The notes below the pieces were generated by a model. That model was not told the DNA's origin. It saw only the letters and a list, made by a program, of their open reading frames with translations, and ran no database searches. From positions 1 to 6,532 of the forward strand of contig CAJUOF010000081.1 of the NCBI GenBank assembly GCA_910587905.1: 6,532 bases of DNA, written 5' to 3'. Shown here in pieces: positions 1 through 5,891 of this stretch. How positions within the stretch are numbered: position 1 is the stretch's first letter; each line of letters starts with the position of its first letter. Position numbers and translations under genes: made by a program. This DNA comes from an uncultured Lachnospiraceae bacterium (GTDB lineage: Bacteria; Bacillota_A; Clostridia; Lachnospirales; Lachnospiraceae).

Positions 1-689
1 ACCCGGGGAGTCTCGTCTGGGCCGTTCCCTTCATGATGGTGGTGACTTTTGCCCTGGGTGCCCTCAATGGCTTTTGCATCGCTTACCTGCGGGTGCCGGC
101 CATCGTCATGACCCTCGGCATGAACATCATCCTGCAGGGGGCGCTGGTGGGCATCACCCAGGGGCGGCCGGGGCAGGCGGCTTCGGACCCGCTGATCTTC
201 ATCGGCCAGAGGTCGCTCTTTGGCATTCCCTGGCTGGTCATCATCTGGATCGTCCTGACGGTCGTCGTGACGCTGATGCTCTTTAAGATGAAGTTCGGAA
301 GGAAGCTGTTCGCCATCGGCAACAATGCGGTGGTGGCCAATTATTCGGGAATCCGGGTCGGCAGGACCGTGGTGCTCGCCTATGCCATCAGCGGCCTTGC
401 GGCCGGTCTTGCGGGCATGCTGATGGTGGGAAAGGTCGGCTCTTATTATCTGGCCATGGGGGACACTTACCAGTTCCAGTCCATCGCCGCCGTCGCCATC
501 GGGGGGACCTCCCTTCTGGGCGGAAACGGGAATTATCTGGGAACGGTCGCCGGCTCCCTCACCATCACGATTCTTCTTGGCATCCTGGTGGCGCTGAATC
601 TGCCCTGGGGCGTCCAGAAGATGGCCTACGGGCTGATCGTGCTGGTGTCCGTCATCATTTCGGTAAGGCGCAGCCAGAAGGTTTCTTGA
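1..689 (+). CDS. ABC sugar transporter permease, RbsC-like (5' end outside window)
   Basis: This is the C-terminal 228 residues of an inner-membrane permease of the ribose/branched-chain type (BPD_transp_2 family); the reading frame is open from base 3, so the start lies upstream and roughly a quarter to a third of the usual ~320-residue protein is missing. Several hydrophobic segments are visible (for example around bases 33-86, 105-158, 228-288, 366-428, 525-600 and 618-665). The conserved block around bases 430-545, reading KVGSYYLAMGDTYQFQSIAA then VAIGGTSLLGGNGNYLGTV, is the signature of RbsC-type permeases. Such proteins form the membrane channel with an ATPase and a periplasmic-type binding protein, presumably encoded upstream. 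The substrate cannot be read from this fragment; the following DapA-family gene suggests a sugar or sugar-acid. The stop codon lies inside the arm of the long palindrome that follows. Confidence 0.9.
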   Translation, partial: PGSLVWAVPFMMVVTFALGALNGFCIAYLRVPAIVMTLGMNIILQGALVGITQGRPGQAASDPLIFIGQRSLFGIPWLVIIWIVLTVVVTLMLFKMKFGRKLFAIGNNAVVANYSGIRVGRTVVLAYAISGLAAGLAGMLMVGKVGSYYLAMGDTYQFQSIAAVAIGGTSLLGGNGNYLGTVAGSLTITILLGILVALNLPWGVQKMAYGLIVLVSVIISVRRSQKVS

Positions 690-909
690 GGTTCTGCATG
701 TTGCGCCGCAAGGAACACGGAAGAAAAAGCGGTTCTTTTCACACCAGAACACGCTTCCGCTCATGAAAGCTCGTAGCGGTACGTAAGAGCCTTCCTTCGC
801 TTAGGCTCGGAACGCTCTAAGTACCGACGGCTTTCATACGGTTCTGGCTTAGAAAAAACCGTTTTTCTTCCTGGGTTTTCTGGTGGAAGGCAACATGCAG
901 AAGCTCAAG
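685..909. repeat. 225-bp imperfect palindrome between permease and aldolase genes
   Basis: The two ends are inverted copies: 685-704 and 890-909 match at 19 of 20 positions (CTTGAG, one mismatch, then the 13-mer TTCTGCATGTTGC). Inward the arms keep pairing with small interruptions: 719-728 with 862-871, 730-734 with 857-861, 744-750 with 841-847, 763-770 with 830-837, 777-782 with 821-826 and 786-790 with 814-818, leaving an apical loop around 791-813. Transcribed, this makes one long rod-like hairpin that begins at the permease stop codon (687-689) and ends about 17 bases before the ribosome binding site of the next gene. There is no run of T after it, so it is not an ordinary terminator. 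It could be a MITE-like insertion, an RNA processing or stability element, or an attenuator between two genes of an operon. No flanking target-site duplication is evident to me. Confidence 0.85.
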
Positions 910-938
910 CAGTATGTTTAAGTTTGGAGGATAAGGAT

Positions 939-1844
939 ATGCAGAAATTATTTGGAACCGTGGTCCCCATCGTGACGCCGCTCACGGACGAGGATGCGGT
1001 CGACGAAGGGTCTTTGCGGAATCTGGTGGACCATGTGATCGAGGGCGGGCTCCAGTGCCTGTACCCTTGCGGGACCACCGGGGAGATGATGTATCTGACC
1101 GTAAAGGAGCGGAAGGAGGTGGCCGAGATCACCGTGAACCACACGGCGGGGCGGATTCCCGTGTTCGTCCACGTGGGCGGCTGGAATCTGAAGGACACCG
1201 TCGAGCTGGCCCGCCATGCCGTAGGGATCGGTGCGGACGGGATCGGCGTGGTGACGCCCGCTTTTTATAAGCTGAGCGACAGGGGGCTGGTGGACTATTA
1301 TGAGGCCGTGGCCCGCAGCGTGCCGGAGGATTTCCCGGTTTACCTGTATGGAATCCCGCAGAATGCGGTCAACGACCTCAACGTGGCTGTCTGCGAGGAG
1401 GTGGCGAAGCGGTGTCCCAACGTGCTGGGCATCAAGTACAGCTATCCGGATTTCACGAAGCTGCAGCAGTTCATGATGGTCCGTGACCAGAAGTTCAGCG
1501 TCCTGGTGGGGCCGGACCATCTGTTCGAGGCCCTGTGCGCCGTGGGCGGGGACGGGGTGGTCTCCGGCAACGCCATGATCGTGAGGGAGCATTATGCGGC
1601 CGTCTGGGACGCCGTCCAAAAAAAGGATTTCGACGCGGCCACCAGGTATCAGCGCCGGACCAACGTTCTGAACGCCGTCATGTGTGAGAAGAACAATATT
1701 GCGGCTTACAAGGTCATCCTGAAGGACGAGGGGGTCATTAAGACCAGCAACATGAGAAGGCCCATGGAGAATCTGTCCGCCCAGGAGGAAGCGGACCTGC
1801 TTCGGACCATGAAGGAACTGGATTATAAGCACGTGATTGTGTAG
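939..1844 (+). CDS. DapA/NanA-superfamily lyase (class I aldolase or dehydratase), substrate unknown
   Basis: A 301-residue TIM-barrel enzyme of the dihydrodipicolinate synthase / N-acetylneuraminate lyase superfamily, full length for the family. The ATG at 939 was chosen because GGAGG at 926-930 sits 8 bases upstream; an in-frame TTG at 924 overlaps that site. Visible motifs: GTTGE at residues 45-49 (substrate carboxylate/proton relay), YGIP at 137-140 with the general-acid Tyr137, and the Schiff-base Lys166 in GIKYS. By gapless comparison with true DapA, the substrate-binding Arg after the YNxP motif is replaced by Asn142, and the TPYYN motif reads TPAFY, so the second-subunit Tyr is Phe109. 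These changes argue against lysine biosynthesis and for a sugar-acid or other 2-oxoacid aldolase/dehydratase. It follows an RbsC-like permease on the same strand and is probably co-transcribed, which fits a catabolic role in the cytoplasm. Family is certain, substrate is not. Confidence 0.92.
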   Translation: MQKLFGTVVPIVTPLTDEDAVDEGSLRNLVDHVIEGGLQCLYPCGTTGEMMYLTVKERKEVAEITVNHTAGRIPVFVHVGGWNLKDTVELARHAVGIGADGIGVVTPAFYKLSDRGLVDYYEAVARSVPEDFPVYLYGIPQNAVNDLNVAVCEEVAKRCPNVLGIKYSYPDFTKLQQFMMVRDQKFSVLVGPDHLFEALCAVGGDGVVSGNAMIVREHYAAVWDAVQKKDFDAATRYQRRTNVLNAVMCEKNNIAAYKVILKDEGVIKTSNMRRPMENLSAQEEADLLRTMKELDYKHVIV

Positions 1845-1896
1845 GGACATAAGGGCGGAGGACTCTGACCGCAGAGGGATTCCCTCAGAATGGGAG

Positions 1897-1939
1897 AAAG
1901 GGCTGCCGCAGGAAAGGTTTCTGTCGGCGGCCCTTTTTT
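1897..1939 (+). terminator. Rho-independent terminator of the permease-lyase operon
   Basis: AAAGGGCTGCCG at 1897-1908 pairs with CGGCGGCCC plus three T at 1925-1936 (one G-T wobble), with a few further pairs near the loop, and is followed by a six-T run at 1934-1939. The T run overlaps the stop codon of the convergent AraC gene (1938-1940 on the minus strand). On the minus strand the T tract is poor, so it mainly serves the plus-strand operon. Confidence 0.85.
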
Positions 1940-2849
1940 AAATGGTGTTTTTCATGCTGGGGGTGTATGTCTTTCGATATGCCTGGGGCGTGCAGGTGGC
2001 GAGACGGCGGAAGACGGAGCTGAAATAGCCGGAGGAGGAGAAGCCCAGGGAGTAGGCGATGTCGGTGATGCTCTGGTTGGTCTCGGTCAGGAGTTTTTTG
2101 GCCGCCTCGAATTTTTGCAGGTTGATGTACTCGGCGGGGGTGATGCCCACCTCTTTCTTGAATTTGACTTTGAAGAAGGAGAGGGAGTACCCGGCGATGT
2201 CGGCCAGTTCGGAGAGCTGGAGTTTTTCGGATATGTGGGTGCGCATGTATTCCATGGAGGCCCGGATGTGGGGGTCGATGACCATGGTCTTGCTTTTCTG
2301 GGCGGGGGTCAGAAATTGCAGGCAGAACAGGAAGCAGGTGAGGAACTGGACGCCGGCCATGCGGGTGTCGGGGGTGTCTTCGGATACCAGGTTGAAGGCG
2401 CTGCGCAGTTCTTCGATGTGGGTGGTGCCGAGGACGAGCTGGTGGTGGCGAAGGCTCGTCAGCTTTTGGTGGAGGGCGAAGGAAAAGTGCCGGTTCAGGC
2501 CGAACAGGTGGTAGGGGTCGGTCAGGTCGATCTGGAGGGAATAGAACTCGCAGGGGTAGCGGGGGGTGTCCCCGGTTCCGTGGATTTCGAAGGGGAAGGT
2601 GAGGAACGCCTGGTTGCTCATGGTGGAGTAGTCGGAAATCTTGCCGTCCTTGGCGATCTGGTTCTGTCTGGTTCCCTTGATCATGCAATGCATTTCCAGC
2701 ATGTTGGAGTGGTAATGCATGGGGACGGGGGGCAGGGAGGACGTGAGGTTCCAGTGGGCGAAGTTGCCCAGCCCCCGGATGCCGTGCTTGTCCCGGGTGA
2801 TGGTCTTTTGTTCTTTGGTCCAGCAGAATTCATCAAAAATTTCGTACAT
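1938..2849 (-). CDS. AraC-family transcriptional regulator with N-terminal cupin domain
   Basis: A 303-residue DNA-binding regulator, normal length for two-domain AraC proteins. The start at 2849 has AGGAGG at 2854-2859 four bases upstream. The N-terminal part carries a cupin-type ligand-binding motif (PMHYHSNMLEMHCMIKG, residues 43-59; His45, His47 and Glu52 are in the usual positions). The C-terminal ~100 residues hold the two helix-turn-helix units: LSELADIAGYSLSFFKVKFK from residue 213, then SITDIAYSLGFSSSGYFSSV from 260, ending with the TPQAYRK tail. It lies 45 bases after aroD on the same strand and is probably the last gene of that operon. It is convergent with the permease-lyase operon, so it could control either group. 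The inducer is unknown; proteins of this layout commonly sense sugars or small organic acids. Confidence 0.93.
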   Translation of the reverse strand: MYEIFDEFCWTKEQKTITRDKHGIRGLGNFAHWNLTSSLPPVPMHYHSNMLEMHCMIKGTRQNQIAKDGKISDYSTMSNQAFLTFPFEIHGTGDTPRYPCEFYSLQIDLTDPYHLFGLNRHFSFALHQKLTSLRHHQLVLGTTHIEELRSAFNLVSEDTPDTRMAGVQFLTCFLFCLQFLTPAQKSKTMVIDPHIRASMEYMRTHISEKLQLSELADIAGYSLSFFKVKFKKEVGITPAEYINLQKFEAAKKLLTETNQSITDIAYSLGFSSSGYFSSVFRRLATCTPQAYRKTYTPSMKNTI

Positions 2850-2862
2850 AGATCCTCCTGAA

Positions 2863-2878
2863 TCCGGCCGGGGCCGGA
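2863..2878. repeat. Small perfect inverted repeat between aroD and the AraC gene
   Basis: TCCGGCC (2863-2869) and GGCCGGA (2872-2878) form a GC-only hairpin with a tiny loop, located between the aroD stop and the AraC ribosome binding site. It has no T tract, so termination is unlikely; it may damp or stabilise the downstream part of the message. The role is inference. Confidence 0.5.
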
Positions 2879-2894
2879 AGTGAAATGGGGGAAT

Positions 2895-3722
2895 TTACAA
2901 GGTTTCCAGAATGTGTTTCAGGGTTTTTGCGGGAAGCTGCCCGGGGGCGGACTCCTCCCCCGCAGTGCCGAAGGTCATGCAGGAGCCGGTGAGCCGCCCG
3001 CTTATGCGGCTTACGGCGCCGATCCTTCCCATGGACATGGTGATGACAGGGACGTTCAAGGCGTCGGCGGCTTTTCTCGTGGCGGAGAGAAGGGTCAGCA
3101 CGTCCTGCTCGCAGTTTGGCATGACGGCCAGCTTCGCCAGGTCGGCCCCCATGGATTCCATCAGGAAGAGCCGTCGGTACAGCTCGTTTTCTGACGGGGT
3201 CTTTTGGAAGTCGTGGCTGGAGAGGACCACGTGGCCGCCGTGTGCGTGGGCCAGGGTGATCACCGGTGCGAGGAGGCCGGGGTTTGCGACCGGTCTGGCC
3301 CGTCTGTCTGCCGCCGCCTGCCCGCCGGTCGTCGCCTGGCCGTCTGGTTCGGGAGCCAGGGCGCCGGTGAAGAGTTCCAGGTCCAAAAGGTCCGCAAGGC
3401 CGCTTTTTGCCACCGTGCGGCACAGCTCTAGGTAGTCGGAATCGGAAAGTTCCCGGACGCCGCCCTCCTTTTTGGTGCGAAAGGTAAAAAGAAGGAGGGT
3501 GTCCGGGAGTTTTTTTCTCAGGGCGTCCAGGACGGGAGGGACGGCCCCCGGTTCGGCGACGGCCTCATAATGGTCGGCCCGCCATTCGACCACGTCTGCG
3601 GGCAGAGTAGTGATTGTTTCTGCCGCTTCCAGAATGTCTTCTTCTCTGCGGCCGATGATGGGGATGCATATTTTCGGGGGCCCTTCCCCGAAGGTGGTAT
3701 GTTTTATGGTGAGGGGGCGCAT
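2895..3722 (-). CDS. aroD: Type I 3-dehydroquinate dehydratase, with a ~27-residue insertion
   Basis: Catalyses dehydration of 3-dehydroquinate to 3-dehydroshikimate through a lysine Schiff base. The start at 3722 is supported by AGGAGG about 6 bases upstream; an in-frame ATG at 3758 lacks such a site. The protein has 275 residues against about 250 for the family. Family residues are visible: EWR at 47-49, FRTKKEGG at 81-88 (Arg82, Glu86), catalytic His170 in SSHDF, Schiff-base Lys197 in DLAKLAVMP, Arg239 in SRISG, and Ser258/Gln262 in SAPGQ. Residues up to Glu86 match Salmonella AroD numbering, while His170 and Lys197 are shifted by 27. The extra segment, about residues 121-150, is rich in Ala, Gly, Pro and Arg and sits between two core strands, probably as a surface loop. 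The gene lies after aroE, separated by a long palindrome, and before the AraC gene. It can serve the shikimate pathway or quinate use; context favours a dedicated locus. Confidence 0.95.
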   Translation of the reverse strand: MRPLTIKHTTFGEGPPKICIPIIGRREEDILEAAETITTLPADVVEWRADHYEAVAEPGAVPPVLDALRKKLPDTLLLFTFRTKKEGGVRELSDSDYLELCRTVAKSGLADLLDLELFTGALAPEPDGQATTGGQAAADRRARPVANPGLLAPVITLAHAHGGHVVLSSHDFQKTPSENELYRRLFLMESMGADLAKLAVMPNCEQDVLTLLSATRKAADALNVPVITMSMGRIGAVSRISGRLTGSCMTFGTAGEESAPGQLPAKTLKHILETL

Positions 3723-3751
3723 GGTGTTCCTCCTTTGGATTTTGACGGTGG

Positions 3752-3965
3752 CAGGCAATTGCGAAATTCATAAATTCATCGAATATTCTGGCAATATTTC
3801 CGGGAAAAGCCCTCCCAGCCGTGGAGGCAAGACCGGAGAAGGCAGGAGAGATTCTTTCCCGAGTGGCTTCGGCGGTTCTGGGCTTGCCGGAACGTTTGGC
3901 GCTGCAGGCTTTGAACGGACATATTGACAGAATATTTCCACAATTTCGGATTACGCAATCGCCTG
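3752..3965. repeat. 214-bp imperfect palindrome between aroE and aroD
   Basis: The outer arms CAGGCAATTGCG (3752-3763) and the complement of 3954-3965 match at 11 of 12. Further in, 3782-3802 and the complement of 3916-3936 match at 19 of 21, and each of these two blocks is itself a palindrome of form ATATT-N5-AATAT (3783-3797 and 3921-3935). Similarity continues inward (AAAGCC, GGCAAG blocks) towards an apex near 3860. The element starts 6 bases after the aroE stop, in the sense of transcription, and ends about 20 bases before the aroD ribosome binding site. No convincing gene lies in it. A weak minus-strand promoter-like pair (TTGCCA at 3789-3794, TATGAA at 3767-3772, spacing 16) is present in the aroD-proximal arm. 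It could be a MITE-like element, an RNA hairpin that tunes aroD relative to aroE, or paired operators. Its sequence does not obviously match the 685-909 palindrome. Confidence 0.8.
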
Positions 3966-3971
3966 TTGATG

Positions 3972-4733
3972 TCAGAGTGCGGTGCGGATTTCTTCTGTGA
4001 TCCTGGGGATCAGGTCGTCGGGCAGGGTGGTCTCCAGAAAGAACTCGCAGGCGTATTTCGCCTGGGCCACCAGCATGGAAAGGCCGGTGACGCCCTTCAT
4101 GCCGAGGGCCTTTGCCTGAGCGGTTAATTTGGTTTCGCCGGGATTGTAGATCACGTCAAGCACGGCCTCGCAGCCTGAGAAAGGCGCAAGATCCAGGGGG
4201 GAGGCGTCCACGGCGGGATACATGCCCACGGGGGTGGTGTTGACGATCAGTGCGGCGTCCCTGTGGAGGGCGGCGCATTCTTCGTAGGTGACGGCTCCGT
4301 CTTTTCCGGTGCGGCTTACGGAGATCACCCTGGCCGCCCCCTGTCTCCGGAGGACTGCCAGGACCGCGGCGGAGGCGCCCCCCGTGCCGAGGACCAGGAC
4401 TTTTTTCCCGGCGGCGTTTATCCCGGCCTCCCTCATCATGTAGGCGAAGCCGGAGAAATCGGTGTTGTGCCCCACGAGGCGCCCGTCCCTGTTGACGATG
4501 GTGTTGACGGCCCCGATGGCGGCGGCGTTTTCGTCCAGCTCGTCCAGGTAGGGGATCACGTCTTTTTTATAGGGGATCGTCACGTTGATGGCCCGAAACG
4601 CCCGCCGTTCCATGAAGACAGGGAATTCTTCCCTTGTGAGAGGGCAGAGGTCGTAGGTGTAAGCCGCAAGCTTTTCGTGTATCTGTTTGGAGTAGCTGTG
4701 TCCCAGCTTTTCTCCGATTAAACCGTATTCCAT
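3972..4733 (-). CDS. aroE: Shikimate dehydrogenase (AroE family)
   Basis: Reduces 3-dehydroshikimate to shikimate with NADPH, or runs in reverse on shikimate/quinate in catabolic relatives. It has 253 residues, slightly short for the family. The substrate-binding motif GEKLGHSYSKQIH is at residues 7-19 (Ser13, Ser15), NVTIPYKK at 50-57 with catalytic Lys56, and NTDFSGF at 90-96 with the catalytic Asp92. The Rossmann glycine motif GTGGAS is at 116-121, SRTGK at 140-144 is suitable for the NADP phosphate, NTTPVGM is at 166-171 and GLSMLVAQA at 217-225. The start at 4733 has GAGGA about 8 bases upstream and a promoter at 4766-4794, giving a short leader. It is first of a likely aroE-aroD-AraC operon, divergent from a GntR/FCD gene. 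The family is clear; whether it is biosynthetic or a quinate/shikimate-oxidising (YdiB-like) enzyme cannot be decided from sequence alone. Confidence 0.94.
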   Translation of the reverse strand: MEYGLIGEKLGHSYSKQIHEKLAAYTYDLCPLTREEFPVFMERRAFRAINVTIPYKKDVIPYLDELDENAAAIGAVNTIVNRDGRLVGHNTDFSGFAYMMREAGINAAGKKVLVLGTGGASAAVLAVLRRQGAARVISVSRTGKDGAVTYEECAALHRDAALIVNTTPVGMYPAVDASPLDLAPFSGCEAVLDVIYNPGETKLTAQAKALGMKGVTGLSMLVAQAKYACEFFLETTLPDDLIPRITEEIRTAL

Positions 4734-4765
4734 GGATGGTTCCTCGCTGTTTGGGATTTTTTTAT

Positions 4766-4794
4766 ATCATAGCAGACTGGAGGGCAGATGGCAA
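4766..4794 (-). promoter_or_regulatory. Probable promoter of the aroE-aroD-AraC operon
   Basis: On the minus strand TTGCCA (4789-4794) and TATGAT (4766-4771) are separated by exactly 17 bases, matching 5 of 6 at both boxes. Transcription would start near 4759, giving a leader of about 25 bases before the aroE ATG. Confidence 0.65.
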
Positions 4795-4886
4795 GCGGGA
4801 GAGGTTTTGCCTGAGGTTTCGTATTTTCGGGGAGAGTATCAAATGTCCGCGTATGTCTGATCTGGTATGCCATGAACGGATTTTTC

Positions 4887-4915
4887 TTGACGCATATGTC
4901 ATTTTGTACTATGTT
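4887..4915 (+). promoter_or_regulatory. Possible promoter for the GntR/FCD regulator gene
   Basis: TTGACG (4887-4892) lies 17 bases before TATGTT (4910-4915), a good -35 and a moderate -10. The -10 touches the first copy of the 27-bp direct repeat, so a protein bound to the repeat would cover the promoter. Start and promoter are inferred. Confidence 0.5.
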
Positions 4916-4987
4916 ATACATATGATCAAGCCGAATGGCCATAGTGGGATACCCGGAGGGTATACATATGATTAAGCCGAATGGCCA
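4915..4987 (+). repeat. 27-bp direct repeat, two copies, 46-bp period
   Basis: Copies at 4915-4941 and 4961-4987 are identical except for one base (C at 4927, T at 4973). Each starts TATACATATGAT and ends AAGCCGAATGGCCA. They lie at and downstream of the putative -10 of the GntR gene and upstream of its start codon, the usual place for autoregulatory operators. A tandem duplication without function is the alternative. Each copy also contains an ATG opening the same seven-residue peptide (MIKPNGH). Confidence 0.9.
4949..4963. promoter_or_regulatory. Palindromic operator candidate between the direct repeats
   Basis: ATACCC-GGA-GGGTAT is a perfect 6-bp inverted repeat with a 3-base centre, between the two direct repeat copies in the aroE/GntR divergent region. 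Size and symmetry suit a dimeric GntR-family repressor; the adjacent GntR gene is the natural candidate. It also overlaps a GGAGGG sequence that could serve as a ribosome binding site for the short ORF at 4968. Binding is inference. Confidence 0.4.
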
Positions 4988-4994
4988 CGTATAG
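4968..4994 (+). CDS. Possible 8-codon leader peptide upstream of the GntR gene
   Basis: ATG at 4968 is preceded at 7 bases by GGAGGG (4955-4960) and opens MIKPNGHV, then TAG. The stop is 25 bases before the GntR start. The ATG belongs to the second copy of the 27-bp repeat; the first copy opens the same peptide in a 17-codon ORF at 4922-4975 but has no ribosome binding site. Such a short frame can easily arise by chance; translation is unproven. Confidence 0.25.
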   Translation: MIKPNGHV

Positions 4995-5019
4995 AGTTTT
5001 TGCGGGAGGGACAGAGAAA

Positions 5020-5739
5020 ATGACGGAAAATCCGGGTTATTTGAAGAATCTGAAAAAGGAGTCGGTGGTTCAAAGTGTGATCAACTGCCTGACGGATGCC
5101 ATGCGGAATAAGGAATTAAAGCCAGGAGACCGCATTCCTCCGGAGCCGAATCTGGCGGCTTCCATGGGGGTCGCCAGAAGTTCTGTGCGTGAGGCGATCA
5201 AGATCCTGACGTATCTTGGCGTGCTGGAGAGCAAGCGCTCGGAGGGGACTTTTGTCTGTGATGGCTTTAAGGAGAGCATGATCGATCCGATGATCTACGG
5301 GATCATTTTGAATCAGGATTCTTTTGAGAATCTTATGGAGCTTCGGGAGATGACAGAGACAGGGATCATGCGGCTGGCGGTCCTAAAGTATGACGAGGCG
5401 GAAGGCCGGGAATTGGAAAAGCTCCTGGAACAGATGCGGGCGGTCATGGACGGGGGGGAGGATATGGTGGATCGGTTCTTTCAGGTGGACAATGCGTTTC
5501 ATGACATGATCTCCCGGATGGGGAAGAACCCTCTGGCGGACAAAATCAGCCGTGTGGTGCGGACGCTGACCTGTGCTATGCGTTATGAGACAGTGTCCAC
5601 CATGATAACTGGAGGTCGGAGCGGGGAACTGATCGAGGCCCATAGCAAATTATATGAAACTTTAAAAAACGGGGATCTGAACAATTTGCAGGAGGTGGTC
5701 CGGGACAGCTATTTTGGGGAGGCTTTGCAGGGAAAGTGA
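5020..5739 (+). CDS. GntR-family transcriptional regulator, FCD (FadR/LldR-like) subfamily
   Basis: A 239-residue regulator. The start at 5020 is preferred because GGGAGGG (5004-5010) lies 9 bases upstream; an in-frame ATG at 4981 would add 13 residues but has no close ribosome binding site and falls in the direct repeat. Residues about 12-80 form the winged helix-turn-helix (KPGDRIPPEPNLAASMGVAR, then SSVREAIKIL, wing at SEGTFV). From about 104 the all-helical FCD ligand domain follows: LMELREMTETGIMRLA, DNAFHDMI (Asp157, His161 as likely metal ligands) and AHSKLYETLKNGDL (His208). FCD regulators usually bind carboxylic acids such as lactate, gluconate or other sugar acids and repress neighbouring catabolic genes until the ligand appears. 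Being divergent from aroE with repeats between them, it probably controls aroE-aroD and itself. The ligand is unknown. Confidence 0.93.
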   Translation: MTENPGYLKNLKKESVVQSVINCLTDAMRNKELKPGDRIPPEPNLAASMGVARSSVREAIKILTYLGVLESKRSEGTFVCDGFKESMIDPMIYGIILNQDSFENLMELREMTETGIMRLAVLKYDEAEGRELEKLLEQMRAVMDGGEDMVDRFFQVDNAFHDMISRMGKNPLADKISRVVRTLTCAMRYETVSTMITGGRSGELIEAHSKLYETLKNGDLNNLQEVVRDSYFGEALQGK

Positions 5740-5856
5740 AAGGGAAGTATTATATTGAATGCGAGAGTAGCCGGACGTATGGTCTGATCTTGTGAAGGAC
5801 CGGATGACGATTCAGGAAGCATGTTCGCGCGGAAACGGGTACGGAAAGAAGAGGGC

Positions 5857-5885
5857 TTGACTTTTCTTTCTTCCATATTTATAAT
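5857..5885 (+). promoter_or_regulatory. Promoter of the ileS T-box leader
   Basis: TTGACT (5857-5862) and a perfect TATAAT (5880-5885) are 17 bases apart, the best promoter in the window. Transcription should start near 5892, just before the first stem of the T-box. The 117 bases between the GntR stop and this promoter show no gene and no clear terminator. Confidence 0.88.
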
Positions 5886-5891
5886 ATTACC

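Noticed and set aside
924..938. TTG start extending the DapA-family protein by five residues
   Set aside because: It overlaps the GGAGG ribosome binding site that serves the ATG at 939.
948..1850. 300-codon open frame on the minus strand across the DapA-family gene
   Set aside because: It is the antisense shadow of a well-recognised enzyme gene in GC-rich DNA; it resembles no family and has no ribosome binding site that I can see.
1885..2688. 267-codon Pro/His/Arg-rich minus-strand frame
   Set aside because: Alternative frame of the AraC gene with composition unlike a real protein.
1890..2861. 323-codon plus-strand frame opposite the AraC gene
   Set aside because: Gly/Val/Glu-rich low-complexity translation typical of an antisense shadow; it starts inside the terminator, and the AraC reading has clear domains.
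3776..3958. 60-codon minus-strand frame between aroE and aroD
   Set aside because: It lies wholly within the palindromic element, has no ribosome binding site and no recognisable domain.
4718..4975. Short frames on both strands in the aroE/GntR gap
   Set aside because: They overlap promoters and repeats, lack ribosome binding sites and resemble nothing known.
4915..4987. CRISPR-like repeat pair
   Set aside because: Only two copies with a 19-base gap and a gene-regulatory position; no array and no cas genes.
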